Part shown: positions 21,581 to 33,925 of the stretch, in pieces | How the letters are laid out: every line of letters begins with the position of its first letter | Position numbering within the stretch: the stretch's first letter is position 1 | Assembly (NCBI GenBank): GCA_944470555.2 | Contig: OX104128.1 | Coordinates: forward strand, 1,240,001 to 1,304,000 | DNA length: 64,000 bases | From: Heterobilharzia americana | Lineage: Eukaryota; Platyhelminthes; Trematoda; Strigeidida; Schistosomatidae | Direction: 5' to 3' | The notes under the pieces: model-generated | Seen by the model: only the letters and a program-made list of their open reading frames with translations | Database searches by the model: none | What the model was told of the DNA's origin: nothing | Made by a program: the position numbers and the translations under genes

Positions 21581-22034
21581 TGTACTTTCTGTATGCCGAA
21601 ATGCTCCCGTATAGTTGAAGTAGTAATCCAGTCAAAATTTAGTTGAGTTATTGATTATTGGAAGAAAATTTTACACTGTCATATTTCAAAAAGAAGTTTC
21701 TGTGACCTTTAAATTATCGATCAATATCGGCTGAAAACTATTTCCACTGTGGCGTAGATATGAGAATGAGGAAACCTATGAGGTGACTGAAATTTGTTGC
21801 ACGCAGCTTATGTAATAGTCATTAATCAAAGCAATTCAACGTCACTATCCAATTCGATCAATAGGTCGTATTAATTGATTGTTGAAAGTGATGGGATACG
21901 CAGACTGTCTGAATTAAGCTCCTCAGTCATGAAACTTGTCGTAAAGCAGACGCCTGACTCATATTTCCTTGCCCGATGATTACACAATTTACTATATCTA
22001 ACTGTATCAACTGAAGCATACAACATGACACTTC

Positions 22035-22170
22035 TAAGTGAACTAGTTGGTAACGCGATGGATACTGCGTTGGATGCAAGTTTCAGTGGGAACACTATCG
22101 CTCACTGGAGTGAAATTATATCCACCTCGCGAGTCCCAAATAGGACGAAATCCGCATCCGTGGCTTGAAA
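22035..22170 (+). mobile_element. Sm-alpha-type retroposon, head and eroded hammerhead
   Basis: A-box-like 'gttggtaacgcgatggatac' is followed by the ribozyme region at 22112-22160, where the core reads CTCGCGA. Stem II and GAAA are kept. Confidence 0.6.
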
Positions 22171-22263
22171 GCGAGAAACAAAGTGCAGTAAACAAAAGAT
22201 ATATAAATGAAAAAAGAACATTCTCCTAGAGAAATCCTACTCCAAGAAAGGGACTGAACAAGT

Positions 22264-23130
22264 AGACCAACAAAATGTGGTAGTAGTAGTAATAGCAGTA
22301 GTAGTAGTGTGAGTAGTAGTTGTAGTAGTAGTGTGAGTAGTACTACTATGGGAGTAAAATTTAGGCAATGTGGTAGATTGTAATTCCATTTCACTCTCTT
22401 CATTACACATGTCATACAGTCAACCTACAATATCTCACACTACATTACCTACTTTTCATACACAATTCACTGTACACATTCTTATCACATAACCAACTAC
22501 ACAACATTCACAAACACTTCATTTACTCCTCATCTCCTCTCATTCTCTCTCATCACAAACCAAGTAGAATTTTCCACATATTTGACAAAACTGCACTATC
22601 ATTCCCATCACTACAGGCATTTCACATCGGTCGATTCCATAAACAAACATTCAGTCGGTTATCAATCTCTCCATCTCTCCCTCACTCCCTCCCTCCCTCA
22701 ACACAAACTAGTTTACTTTCAACACTGTCACTCTATACCACTCAACTGACAAATTGTGTGTAATTCCATGCACAGTTGCAGACAACCTCCTCTCCAATCT
22801 TCTCATCTCATCTTGATTTCCATCAGATTTTGTGTTGTGTTATTCTAGTCGATCCTGGTTAGTCGACTACTTCCACCTATGTATTTGATTGACCTGACAA
22901 TCATTGTGAGGGATTTGGTGAATCAGATTATTTCGGTTGATTGCATGGGGATAAGATGTTTCAAGCTACAAAGCGTGTTTCTCCTCAGTGAGTTATTTGA
23001 TTAGAGAGTGGCAATGTGATGTGAGTCATGTTTGTTGAGAATTGTTTGTAATGCTTGTGAGGTGCTTTCGTTGTAGGTTGAGGCATCAGAGGCTCTGAAT
23101 TCTCTCTCAACCCTTGTCACCATTTTTAAC
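22264..23130 (-). mobile_element. Penelope-like element, 3' part
   Basis: Matches 27930-28780 (plus) and 40370-41220 (minus) over about 800 bases, including the block around 'ttgcatggggataagatg'. It carries the last codons of the protein and a long 3' untranslated part that ends in a TAC/AGT microsatellite (22274-22346). Confidence 0.75.
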
Positions 23131-23504
23131 AGTAAATGGTACTATTCCTTCACTGTGTGAGATTTTTTTTTGATAAACAGACTAAAATAAATAGTCTGAA
23201 AGTTATTGATAGAATCGATTATTACTGGAATATTAACTGAAAAATAATTGATTATAGTAATCAATTATTGTCTATTATAAATAGACGGGAAAATGATATG
23301 CAGTGGAGTGTGAAATGTGAAATCGGATGGAAAAAGTGTCTGATAAAATTGATTCCAAATTATATAAATGAAGAGATATCTACTGTATGGAATTAGGAAA
23401 TTAGATTGACTGGGATAGGATCCTAAGAAGAATCGAATCAAGGTAGTTGTAGCGTCAATACTGACATATATGGAACACATAAATCTTAGGTCGTATGAGC
23501 CTAA

Positions 23505-23777
23505 GTGCTGAAGGATTTGAAACCAAGTACCTTTTGGCAAGTGGATGAGGACCCGTTACTGGATGAAGAACGACTAGTTCATATCAACTATATGGTTCGT
23601 TTGAACCAGGTATGTCAATATAGAAATGATAATGGTCTGTATCACATCTTTACTGAACCATACTGGGAGATGTTCTCCAGCACTAGTTCCATAGAACCAG
23701 ATGAACTGATGAATTCAGCAGGAAGTAAACACTTCAGTTTCATCAATTGGCATTTGGAAAATGTAATTGATCTGTGA
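23505..23777 (+). other. Unrecognised 90-codon open frame
   Basis: Encodes 'MLKDLKPSTFWQVDEDPLL...' and ends 'HLENVIDL'. No family recognised. It has no clear splice signals, and the next bases lead into LINE debris at 23860. Could be an old retroelement piece. Confidence 0.25.
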
Positions 23778-23859
23778 AGTTTATGAAATAATATCTCACT
23801 AGTCATATCAACTCTAAACTGTACCTGAATGTGTTGGGAAATGTAGACTTAGGGTTTAC

Positions 23860-23940
23860 ATGACAGTGGAAACTAGTAGTTGGCAGCCAACTCTAAGTGA
23901 TATGACTGAGAATCAATGCCAATGGCGTAAATGAATCCGC
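23860..23940 (+). mobile_element. Second LINE family, C-terminal fragment
   Basis: The segment around 'agtgatatgactgagaatca' matches 51790-51850, the final residues of an RTE-type reverse transcriptase. Confidence 0.5.
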
Positions 23941-25440
23941 TCTGTTAGTATAATATATTTCAGGGTTCAGTGCCAAAAATCACGACATGTGAATCAATTC
24001 ATATAAATTACCAAAAATACAAAATAGCACAATGTTATTTCCACTGGTCTAGCCATAACACTACAAAGTCCAGTTGATAGAATTTGACAAACACTATAGA
24101 GTTGACAGTTGCATACGCTGGCATTCGGTGGTAGCGGTAACAGTATGTGTTGCAGGTTATTAGTAACCTTCACCGGGGTCGCTATCGAATACTCAAAGTA
24201 ATGCTCGGTTCTTTGGAAGCAGTCCCCAAATGACTCATGAACCAGATCAACTATTTGCTAACCGCGCAGACACTAAGCAGCCATGAGTGTGATAAACGAC
24301 CGATTTTACAGGGACTAACATAACCGGTTACTGGCTACCATTTCTGTAAAGGACTGAAGGGTATATACCTGAGACTTTGGAATTTTCTTCATTAGTAGGA
24401 TTGTATGGCTTGTTTTCTATATCATTCTCATTTATGGAAGCCATTCTCGTGGTCAGTGACATTTATCTGACCTTGTAGAAATTTAACATTGACAATAGTA
24501 GTATCATTGACATTTTCAATGCAAATTTCTATGCTAATTAACGCAAAAATACCGAGTGATCATTAGCAACGTGTTGACTAAACAGTTATGTGACTTTCTT
24601 ATATGAATCAAAGTAATAATATTTGACCTTAAACATCAATAAACAAAGAAACTTGATTCTCTCCGGTATAGTCAATTATTCCAGCTGGCAACAATAATTA
24701 AAGATAGTCAGAAAAAAAAAATCTTAATTTTTTGTTCAGGTCAACTTAAAAAAATTTTACGTAATAATCATAATAATAAGAATAGTAATACTTTTACCTG
24801 AATATATGATGAGTATAGGCATAAATGTCTCTCCAAAAACGTCAACCAATAAGATTTCAGTACTACATGAAATGATTACCTTTCCAGATGACATCAAACA
24901 ATCTAATTGGTTATTTCAATAATTCTTTAGGCTGCCTTATATCGGGTTACTTGGTATAAATAATGAAGTAGTAACACATTTATTACAACCAGTTCACTTA
25001 TTTCCAGTAAGTAGTTCTCAACACAACCTCACCAATGATCGATAAATTAAAGTGGTTTTTCAATCTTTGAACTAGAGTACTAAGCTCAAGAGAAGTGAAA
25101 GTGCTAAAGAAAGGTCTTAACTTCAGTGTAGTAGTTAATGAGTTGAAATTGGTAGATATCGCTCCCAAAATAGAAGTAGCCTTAACTTCAATAAATAAGA
25201 CAATTAAAGATGAGGTAGGAACATAGTGTATTCTAACACTAAAATGACAGAAGAAAAAAGAAATCTAATTTACCCAAACCAGACAGAGAAGCGACACTTC
25301 TACGACACATTGCCAAATGAAGCAGAATAGCCTGCAGGTAAGAGAGACCTGACAACATTGTATCAAAATTACCAGGCTACTATCTGCGAAGAGAACCACT
25401 CAGAGAAAACCAATGAGAGATAGTGACGGAAACCTAGTTA
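23941..25440. other. Unassigned DNA
   Basis: Contains a GC-richer patch near 24110-24330 with no open frame, then AT-rich sequence. No match inside the window was seen. Confidence 0.4.
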
Positions 25441-25449
25441 CCAAAGAGG

Positions 25450-26910
25450 AAAAACAAGGAAAACAATCGGCTGACAAATTCAGAAAACTCTTGAATCGAT
25501 CACCACCTGCAACTCATCCAGAAATACCAGAAGCAGCCTAGTCACAGAACTAACGGTGAACACAAACCCTCCGATAAAAGTCGAAGTGAAGTCCTGAACG
25601 CCATAAAGTTGGTGAAATTCCGAGAAAGAATCAGGATCAGGTGGAATTTCTTCACAAGCACTGAAAACAGATGCAGACATCAACAGACATGCTCACACCA
25701 CTTCTGTTGCTGAAGGTTTGGAAGGAAGGAAAGATACCTGCCGGTTGATTGGAAGAAGGGCTACATCGTAAAACTCCCAAAGAATGGAGACCTAAGTCTT
25801 TGCAAGAACAAGAACTGGCGCGGAATCATTCACATGACCATGTCCACCCCAAGCAAAATATTAAGCCACATCATCCTGGAGATAACATAACATCCTGTGG
25901 ATTCAAAATTACAACCGGAACAGGTTGGCTGGCTGGCTGGCTTCAGGAAAAACAAGTCATTTGCGGATCAAATTTCAGCACTATGCTACGCATCATCATG
26001 GAACAGAGGATAGAATGGGAGTTCATTCAACTCGCTAATGTCTGTCTAATGCCTTACAAACTCGAAGATCTATAGGTGAAAACCAACAAGTTGATAGAAG
26101 AGGTGAGGCAGCGAAAATGGCACTTGATTCAGGTGAACGTGAAGATGACACAGGTGATCAAGATGCCAAACCAACAACAACAACAACAAAACCAACCAGC
26201 ACTAATCAACATTAGAGGGAGAAATGTAAAGATACTTGTCTGTCTCACCTACCCACCTAGACAGCATCGTCTCCACTACAGGCGGCGGCGGCGGCACAGA
26301 TGAGGATGTCAAAACTATGATCGGAAAGACAGCAAGACAGGCCTTCACCAGTTTGAAATAATCAGTGTGGAGATCTACCGCACTGCACTTCACTCAGCAT
26401 AAAGCGTGAACAGCATCCAGATTTTCAACACTAGTTCAGTCAAGTAAGTCAGTGCATCTATGTGATGGTTGTGAGCATTTCAAATAAACTACAGATATGA
26501 AACACATCAACAGCTGCCGCCGACACTCACTCCATACTAAAGATCAAATGGTCAGAATAATAAGAATAAACAACAAGGAACTCACTCCGTCTGGCTGTCA
26601 ACGAACCAACCAAGAACCCATCACCCAAGAAATATGAAGAAGAAGAAGAAAGTGGAGATGGATTAGGGTAAACACTGAAAAGACCATTCGAGGACACCAC
26701 GCGTCAGATCAAGTCGTCAAGTGGAATCCAAATGGGAAACGATGAGTTGCGCGTGTGACGGCGACGTGGAGGAGATAGTGTGAGGAAGAAATGAAAGCTT
26801 GTGGGCAGTTGTGGAGCCAGGTTGCAAAGACTGCAGAGAAGAGCGTGGAATGGTGACATGCTACTGAATCCATATGTTCCACTAAGGACCCAAAGGACAA
26901 ATAATAATAA
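25450..26910 (+). mobile_element. RTE-like LINE copy with internal deletion
   Basis: Runs from 'KVSGPDGISSEALK'-like codons through 'WKKGYIVKLPKNGDLSLCKN' and 'NWRGI', then jumps from the 'IIEQRIEWE' segment straight to 'LMPYKLEDL', so motifs A, B and C of the reverse transcriptase are missing. The thumb and C-terminal domain follow and it ends in AATAATAATAA. Its first part is almost identical to 36940-37320. Confidence 0.85.
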
Positions 26911-26924
26911 TAAGGTGGATACTA

Positions 26925-28795
26925 TTGTGACAAGGTTTAGAAATCCACAGGAGATCTGATAGGCCGGATGAAGCCGTTTCTAGGTGAGTGAAATGGTTTA
27001 ATTTAATGCCGAAAACTAATAATCCCAGTAGAATGGATGATACTATTAAGATTCATAAGCCTGGTTATTCCATCAGGCCTATAGTAGATAGATATTAGAA
27101 ACACTCCGACTTACGAGTTGTCTAAATATTTAGCAGCGGTTTTAGGCCCAATAGGAAATCACTCAAAATCTCGACTGACCAACTGTTATGACTTAAAGCA
27201 CAGACTAGACGACATACAATGACAATGACAATGAAAAAATGGTTAGTTTTGACATAAATAGCCTTTACACAAATATCCCGGTCTACGTGGCTCTAGAGAC
27301 AGTTATAAATGGGCTTAAGGATAACAATGAGCTTACGCATCGAACTAAGCTGCCGATCCAGGAAATCATGGCCAGGAGTACGATTGTGCCTAATATCTAC
27401 AGTTTTTAAATTTCAAAATAAAATATATAAACAAACTGGAGAAGTTGTCATGGGATCACCAATATCCCCTATCGTGGCAGACATATTTATGGATAGTTGA
27501 GAACAGATGGCCCATCAAACACTTAGCCACATTCCAAAGATATGGTTCCAATCTGCAGATGATACATTTACAGTACTGAAATCGGGATACATCAATAGGT
27601 TCTAGGCATATATAAATTCAGTAGTTAGTGTGATCCAATTCACCTGTGACTTAGAAGGTGATGAAGATGAGCTAACAATGTTCTATTGCAAGATTAAACA
27701 ACCGCAAGATGGAAGTTTCGAGACTAGTATCTCCAGGAAACCTTCCCATTCGAATCGCTACTTAGACTACAAATCCTCCCACCCAATTTCAATTAAAGTA
27801 GGCTTGGTTAAATGTCTTAGTGATAGGGCGAAACACCTGAGACAGAAATTAGACATACCCAAGAACACCTTACATCATAATAATTACCCACATTACTTTA
27901 TAAATAAACCCATGGAAAATCTAAAGAAAAAAACAGCAGTGGTAGCAGTTATACACCTATTATCAATAATAATTCTACTAATAATGGTAATAACGGTGAC
28001 AGGGTTCAGAGAGAATTCAGAGCCTCTGATGCCTCAACCTACAACGAAAGCACCTCATAAGCATTACAAACAATTCTCAACAAACATGACTCACATCACA
28101 TCGCCACTCTTTAATCAAATAACTCACTGAGGAGAAACACGCTTTGTAGCTTGAAACATCCTATCCCCATGCAATCAACCGAAATAATCTGATTCACCAA
28201 ATCCCTCACAATGATTGTCAGGTCAATCAAATACATAGGTGGAAGTGGTCGACTAACCAGGATCGACTAGAATAACACAACACAAAATCTGATGGAAATC
28301 AAGATGAGATGAGAAGATTGGAGAGGGTGTTGTCTACAGGTGTGCATGGAATTACACATAATTTGTCAGTTGTGTGGTATAGAGTGACAGTGTTGAAAGT
28401 AAACTAGTTTGTGTTGAGGGAGGGAGGGAGTGAGGGAGAGATGGAGAGATTGATAACCGACTGAATGTTTGTTTATGGAATCGACCGATGTGAAATGCCT
28501 GTAGTAGTGTGAATGATAGTGCAGCTTTGTCAGATATGTGGAATATTCTTCTTCGTTTGCGATGAGAGAGAATGAGAGGAGATGATGAGTAAATGAAGTG
28601 TGTGTGAATGTTGTGTAGTTGGTTATGTGATAAGAATGTGTACAGTGAATTGTGTATGAAAAGTAGGTAATGTAGTGTGAGATATTGTAGGTTGACTGTA
28701 TGACATATGTAATGAAGAGAGTGAAATGGAATTACAATCTACCACATTGCCCAAGTTTTACTCCTATATTAATCCCCCACCTCATCTGCTTAGAC
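26925..28795 (+). mobile_element. Penelope-like element, reverse transcriptase to 3' end
   Basis: Reading across frame breaks: 'KIHKPGYSIRPIVDS', 'VSFDINSLYTNIPV' (motif A), 'TGEVVMGSPISPIVADIFMD' (motif B), 'DDTFTVLKSG' (motif C), then 'RYLDYKSSHPISIKVGLVKCL' and the connector. Catalytic aspartates are present, but stops at 27407, 27498 and 27605 break the frame. The GIY-YIG domain is not evident. The long 3' part equals 22264-23130 and 40370-41220. Confidence 0.8.
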
Positions 28796-29800
28796 AGGTA
28801 GTACCAGCCGGAAGATAATAAAAAGGGTTCACTCATTGTCTGAAATAATTGAACCAGCTTGGGGTGATTATCATTACTTTATGGGTCAGGTGAAATGATT
28901 TTAAATCGATGGTATTTTTAACTCATTGTCGTAAATAAATAAATGACATCTACAAACAGATGGGCATGTCATCGCTGGATGATTGATGATGCAGATGCCT
29001 AGTCCATATTGCTCGGTACTGATAAATGATTGTCAACCAAGAGTTTGTAGTACATTCACAGTGCTAACTGATAAGATTTTGCTATGCAGTGTATGTTGAA
29101 AATCAGGTTCCACTCCTTGTTGACACTCATCATTGGTAGGCTGACTGGTGTTCTCTTGGTTATCCGAACCACTATGTCAATAAGTTTTGAAGCTACAGAC
29201 AATTAACACTAAGATATTTATACTATAGATAGCTTGTTGTAAAACTCGCGAGGTATCTATAAAAACAGTCACTAGCCAAATTAACTCGGAAGACATACAT
29301 CACTGGATTCGAACCCATCGGCTGAATGGTTATTTGCCCACTGCTAGGGTTAATGACGCAATCTAGTTTAGAACTGTAGGCATACATTACTAAGTGCCGC
29401 TAAATTGAGATCAAACATATGTTCCATGCTTCCTAAAATTAAAAAAATCTATACCGGAAAATCATAATATCTTACGGAAAACATTGGCTTTTTTATTAAT
29501 AACCACAATAAATAAACCAATGAAAGTGGGCAGGGGTTAGGTAATGAGGTTTGGAAGATAGAGGGGTGGGTGAAGAGATGAAAATTAGTGAGATAGAAAG
29601 AAAAAATTAAGAAACGATAACTTAATTATCTTTATAAATGAAATATTGATTAATCTGAAAAACTGAACTTTTAGAAAAAATATTATGGGTTGTTATTTCC
29701 TTTTTTCATAATCAGTTTCGAGTGAATTGATTCAAAACTGTTAAGATATCAACTTTTGTTTGAATGAAACAAATGCTTAGCAGTGAACTAAACGTTTCCT
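28796..29800. other. Unassigned AT-rich DNA
   Basis: No open frame or repeat match recognised. Confidence 0.4.
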
Positions 29801-29804
29801 AAAA

Positions 29805-30085
29805 GCAATGGCTAGCGTAATTCTGTAGCACAGTAGATAAATCTATGGGGTTATAAGTCCTTGTTACTGAGTTCGAGTCCCATCTCCGACAATAACACTC
29901 ACTAGGAGGTTAGTACATTCAGCTGATCAGTACCAAATAGTATAAAACGCCTGTCCTTGACGCCACTGTACTGAGCCAATATTCGTCATCAATATAGAAT
30001 TGAAACGACAGTCAATATCGAGGAAGTATCCATTCAACGATCCAGTAAATGACGTTAGTAAGAATGTTTCAAATATGACAGATTT
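29805..30085 (+). mobile_element. Sm-alpha-type retroposon, near full length, eroded ribozyme
   Basis: A tRNA-like head near 29825-29885 with a good B box ('gagttcgagtccc') is followed by the ribozyme region near 29918-29965, where CTGATCA and weak stem II indicate loss of function. Then comes the family's 3' half. Confidence 0.7.
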
Positions 30086-30197
30086 TTGCGTCTCAAAGAC
30101 GATGTCAACATACTGAGTATGCAGATTGGGAGATAGATCTCCTTTGTTCATTTACCAAAAAGACTTTTAAAAAAGTTATTTTCAAAAATGTCAAAAC

Positions 30198-30718
30198 AAG
30201 ATAAAGAATTTGTACTGGGTGATAATTGAAGGTGAGATGGAAATCTGGACCACGGTGGGGTTCGAACCAGTGACCACCGGGTTACTGACCCGGTGCTCTA
30301 CCAACTGAGCTACGAGGTCCGACTGTTGGCTGGATTTCTATTTCACTTCAATCATTAAGGGTTTTGCTGGACTACTATGTGAATCCGTGACACGTTACTA
30401 CCGCATGATCGTATTGGATTGGGATGAGAAGTCCTGATTACGCAGCCAGAGTGAATACTATCAAGCGGTAGTAACGTGTCACGGATTCACATGGTAGTTG
30501 AGCGAAACCCTTAATGATTGAAGTGAAATAGAAATCTAGTCAACAGTCGGACCTCGTAGCTCAGTTGGTAGAGCACCGGGTCAGTAACCCGGTGGTCGCT
30601 GGTTTGAATCCGACCGTGGTCCAGATTTTCATCTCACCTTCAATCATCACCCAGTAAAAATACTAGTCTGCCAAACCACGGCTATCTTAGGTAGTCAAAT
30701 CATAAAAGATAAAGAATT
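30198..30718 (+). mobile_element. Fold-back pair of the 'GGACCTCG' SINE with 13-base target duplication
   Basis: The direct repeat 'aagataaagaatt' lies at 30198-30210 and 30706-30718. The left half (30211-30417) is a minus-strand unit and the right half (30418-30705) a plus-strand unit; their arms of about 200 bases are near-perfect reverse complements. Each half holds a complete tRNA-like segment (30243-30322 minus, 30545-30622 plus). Confidence 0.85.
30545..30622 (+). other. tRNA-like SINE head with cloverleaf potential
   Basis: Acceptor strands 'ggacctc' and 'gtggtcc' nearly pair; D-arm 'tagctcagttggtagagc' (A box), anticodon stem CCGGG/CCCGG and T-arm 'ggtttgaatcc' (B box) are present. 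The 7-base loop TCAGTAA lacks the usual T at position 33, and the segment is embedded in a repeat, so I do not call it a working tRNA gene. It probably acts as an internal RNA polymerase III promoter. Confidence 0.65.
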
Positions 30719-30799
30719 ATTGATTAGCTATACAATGTCGATATTCTGACAAGCTTAAGTTGGCTGGTAGCTTTAAAAAGTTAAAATTTACTCTTGTAC

Positions 30800-31270
30800 C
30801 TCCTCCCACCTTTCCACCCCCTTGCTACTACCAGAGATGACAACCGACAACACTTTGTAAACATGATAAACAAAACATCTTTTACATCTGGATAATGATG
30901 AAGACGATGACGTCGACGACGGGATTCGGCAATCAAATCTATTAAAGATAAGAGTACTAGTCAAGTTGACCAACGTCAGAATAACAATCAAGGCTATCGA
31001 GAATCATCTGCTTAGTGATAATGAATTAACACTTGCTCTATATTGTGATTTGATTAATTCTACTTAGCTTTCCAAGTGTATGTATCCAATGAATGAATCA
31101 AGTCATAGAAACAAACAGAATGCAAAATAGAAGGCTTACACAGTCTTGTTATCTTGCATGATATAAAGTAAGCAGTCCATGATGAATACCATCTTGAAAT
31201 CAATCAATTACTCCCCATGAGATAGATTCCACAAAGATCAATAAGAAGTTATCCTGCGTAGGCTGAAAGA
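30800..31270. other. Unassigned DNA with a SINE tail scrap
   Basis: Apart from 'gtccatgatgaatacc' at about 31169, which matches the family 2 tail, nothing was recognised. Confidence 0.4.
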
Positions 31271-31515
31271 GGTTGGATGTTGGGATGAATACTGTTTGAT
31301 GACATTGAATGATAATCTTACTCTGTCACTAATCGACAAGAGTAAGAAACTGTAAACCGTCGAATTCCAATCTAGTGGCCCAGTGGTCATTTGGGTTCGA
31401 CCCCCAGTGAGGTTGTAATTGCACAGTGCTGAACAGTCTTATACTCGGACTAAACACCTGTCTAATGCTTCCTAATATTTAATGATTACCTGATTGATGT
31501 TAATCATCAGTGATG
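31270..31515 (+). mobile_element. SINE family 2 copy, degraded
   Basis: tRNA-like head near 31378-31405 ('gggttcgacccc' B box), eroded hammerhead near 31424-31470 (CTGAACA) and a short tail. Confidence 0.6.
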
Positions 31516-31617
31516 AACAAAATAATCTGATTGGATTGAAGTATTACTTATTACTCTTACCACCTGAAGTTTATTCATTTAATCGATATCTAATAAGAGG
31601 AACAAAATACCGTCTCA

Positions 31618-31747
31618 CTTTCTTGGTTGTATTGTGTTCTCTGAGTTGGGTTGTTTAATCGTGAAGCTTTCATTGTCTTTCTTCTAGACGACATCATCAT
31701 CAGCACTAACTTCAGTATGAAGTGAGCTGTCAATATCTCTCCGTGTT
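31618..31747 (-). repeat. Inverted terminal arm, left, of a Penelope-like element
   Basis: Reverse complement of 33121-33238 at roughly 85 to 90 percent by eye. It flanks the coding remains at 31795-33110. Confidence 0.8.
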
Positions 31748-31794
31748 CAATCATGCGGACATCCCACCAAGTCACCAACGGAGTTCTTAGAAAA

Positions 31795-33110
31795 GATTAA
31801 AAAGGTTAACATAGAAAACGATGAGTTATTGATATTTTTTGATGTCACAGCACTATACACATCCATCGAACCTCAATCGGCCAAGGAAACGACATCCCTC
31901 CTGATCGATGAAGACAAAGACCTTTCAGAACGCAAATGTTCACGTCTGATTGAACTCATCCACCTTTTTATGACAACATACTTCCAATTCAACGGCAAGA
32001 TATACAAACATTAAAGGAACTTAAATGGGATCACCGATATACGGACTAATTGCAGAGACAGTGATGCAGAGACTGGAAGCCTTCATCCTACCTGTGATCA
32101 AACCAAAATTCTGGATTCGCTATGTGGACTACACTTTTGTCATCATTAAAAAGGATGATATAGAAAACACCCACAATTTGATCAACAACATTTTCAATGA
32201 CATCAAATTCACGATGGAGAAAGAATCAAACAACCAACTATCATTCCTGGATGTTATACTCAGTAGGAAAAATGATGGAAAGCTGGAAACCCAGTTGTGC
32301 GGTAATCCAACACATACTGACCAAATCCTCAACTACAGTAACAACAACACAACAACACACTAAATCACTTGCCTACAGACTCTATGCAAAAGAGCCACAA
32401 CACACTGCACTACAACAACTTCACACAGAAACGAAGAAAATCACTTGATTTCCACCCTAAAGAAGAACGGATACTCACGAAACTCTCACACCAGATGTCT
32501 ATCCTATTCATCATCAACTACAAAGTCATCGACACAAATCAACAAACACATCATCCTACCACACATAAAGAATATATCAGAAACCACAACTAGATTACTG
32601 AGACCACTTGGAATTGATGTGGCTCACAAACCAACAAATCCCCCCCTCAAACCACATTATCCAGACCACAGGATGCAACAACAATGAGAGAAGACAAACC
32701 GAATATCATTTACAAAATCAACTGCATTCATTGTAGTCAAGAGTTCATTGGATAAAGTGGTCACCCTCTTCGCCTTTGTCTACATGAACATGGATTGGCT
32801 ATTAAACGTCACACACGACATTTCATCACTCATTTCAATACACATGGATAACAACTATGGACATGAAATCAATTTCGACAATGTGGGGATTTCAGACGGG
32901 GAGAGGAAAGGCAAAGAATGTTAGAGAATTCCTAGAAGCTTGGCATTTAGATCAGCCAGTCAGTCAGTCAGCAATCAACAGATATGTAGATATAGACCCG
33001 ATCTATCAATCAATAAGAAAGATGATAAACGACAGAAAGTTGAGAGGTGAAGCAGAGGAACAGGCAACCACAGACCACATCGTCAGAGCAAGCCACTGAA
33101 TCACTCACTA
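31795..33110 (+). mobile_element. Penelope-like element with reverse transcriptase and GIY-YIG remains
   Basis: 'LIFFDVTALYTSIEPQSAK' (motif A, catalytic D), 'GSPIYGLIAETVMQRLEAF' (motif B), 'WIRYVDYTFVIIKKDDIEN' (motif C; YVDY replaces YVDD, so one catalytic aspartate is lost), 'NQLSFLDVILSRKNDGKLET' and the thumb follow with frameshifts. At 32715-32870 a GIY-YIG remnant can be read ('INCIHCSQEFIG', 'LRLCLHEHGLAIK'), then 'VREFLEAWHLD'. Stops at 32014 and others show it is dead. Confidence 0.85.
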
Positions 33111-33120
33111 ATGAGTGGAG

Positions 33121-33238
33121 AGATATTGATAGTTCACTTCCTACTGAAGTTAATGCTGCTGACGATGTCGTCTAGAAGAAAGACGATGAAAGCTTCACGA
33201 TTAAACAACCCAGCTGCGAGAACACAATACAAAGAAGA
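33121..33238 (+). repeat. Inverted terminal arm, right, of a Penelope-like element
   Basis: Mirror of 31618-31747 and overlaps the apparent end of the element's reading frame. It contains the candidate hammerhead at 33150-33204. Confidence 0.8.
33150..33204 (+). ncRNA. Candidate hammerhead ribozyme in a Penelope-like terminal arm
   Basis: CTGACGA at 33159-33165, one extra T, then a seven-pair stem II (33167-33173 with 33181-33187) closed by AGAAGAA, GAAA at 33188-33191, a two-pair stem III (AG/CT) and a T at 33195 as the cleavage base. Stem I pairs 33157-33158 with 33196-33197 and 33150-33154 with 33200-33204 around a 2x2 internal loop. Tiny stem III is reported for hammerheads in Penelope-like elements. 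The bulged T and the CTT triplet are atypical. Confidence 0.5.
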
Positions 33239-33679
33239 CCATCCACATGAACTACAAATATTCTCCATTATTTCAGTCTAACTTTTATCAACTAAGTAAC
33301 ATTGATCAACTCAAATATTCCATTGAAAAGAAAGATGTAAAAAGAACCATTCTATATTATTCATTGGAATGTATATGTGTGAACAAAGTCTAAAAATCGT
33401 TACTATACCACTCCTAATTCACATTTTCAGTATTTTTCTTTAGATTGATATGTGCATAAAAGATTGATGGAATACATTAATCTTTTAATTGTATTTTCAT
33501 TCTATGAGTTAATTGAGTTGTATTACTTTTTTCTGTCTTTCTTCTTTTGCCAAGTATCTCACTCCGTCCCTCTCCTTCTCGTTTTTCATTTTCATAGGAA
33601 ACTAACTTGACATCAATCGACCAGCCACCATACGAGTTCCAATTCAATTTAGATCTACTTTCAGATAGATTTCTTGAAG

Positions 33680-33925
33680 TTCTAAATAGAAACCATTTCG
33701 TGTGGGGTAGACCAAGTTAGGAGTGTAATTAGATGCCTACTAATAGCTTCAAACGGGAGGTGGGAAGGAGTTGACCATTGAATTTAGAGATACTGACTAA
33801 ATAGCACTGTACTCGTGGTGAGACAGAACTGTTCAAGGCTTCATACTTAAGGTGGCCATAGGTTGGCATTGTTGATGAGTCTCAAAATAGGACGAAACAG
33901 CTGTCCAGTTCTATCAACTCATAAT
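33680..33925 (+). mobile_element. SINE family 2 copy, degraded
   Basis: The 5' block 'tttcgtgtggggtagacc' precedes a poor head. The hammerhead near 33869-33915 reads TTGATGA...GAAACAGCTGTC; only the first core C is changed. Confidence 0.6.

Noticed and set aside
28131..28180. CTGAGGA...GAAAC in a Penelope-like 3' region as a hammerhead
   Set aside because: Stem II and stem I cannot be paired, and CTGAGGA here is the end of the reading frame.
30243..30622. Two working tRNA genes in opposite orientation
   Set aside because: Both lie inside a repeated element with arms of about 200 bases, the loop lacks T33 and many decayed copies exist. They are SINE heads.
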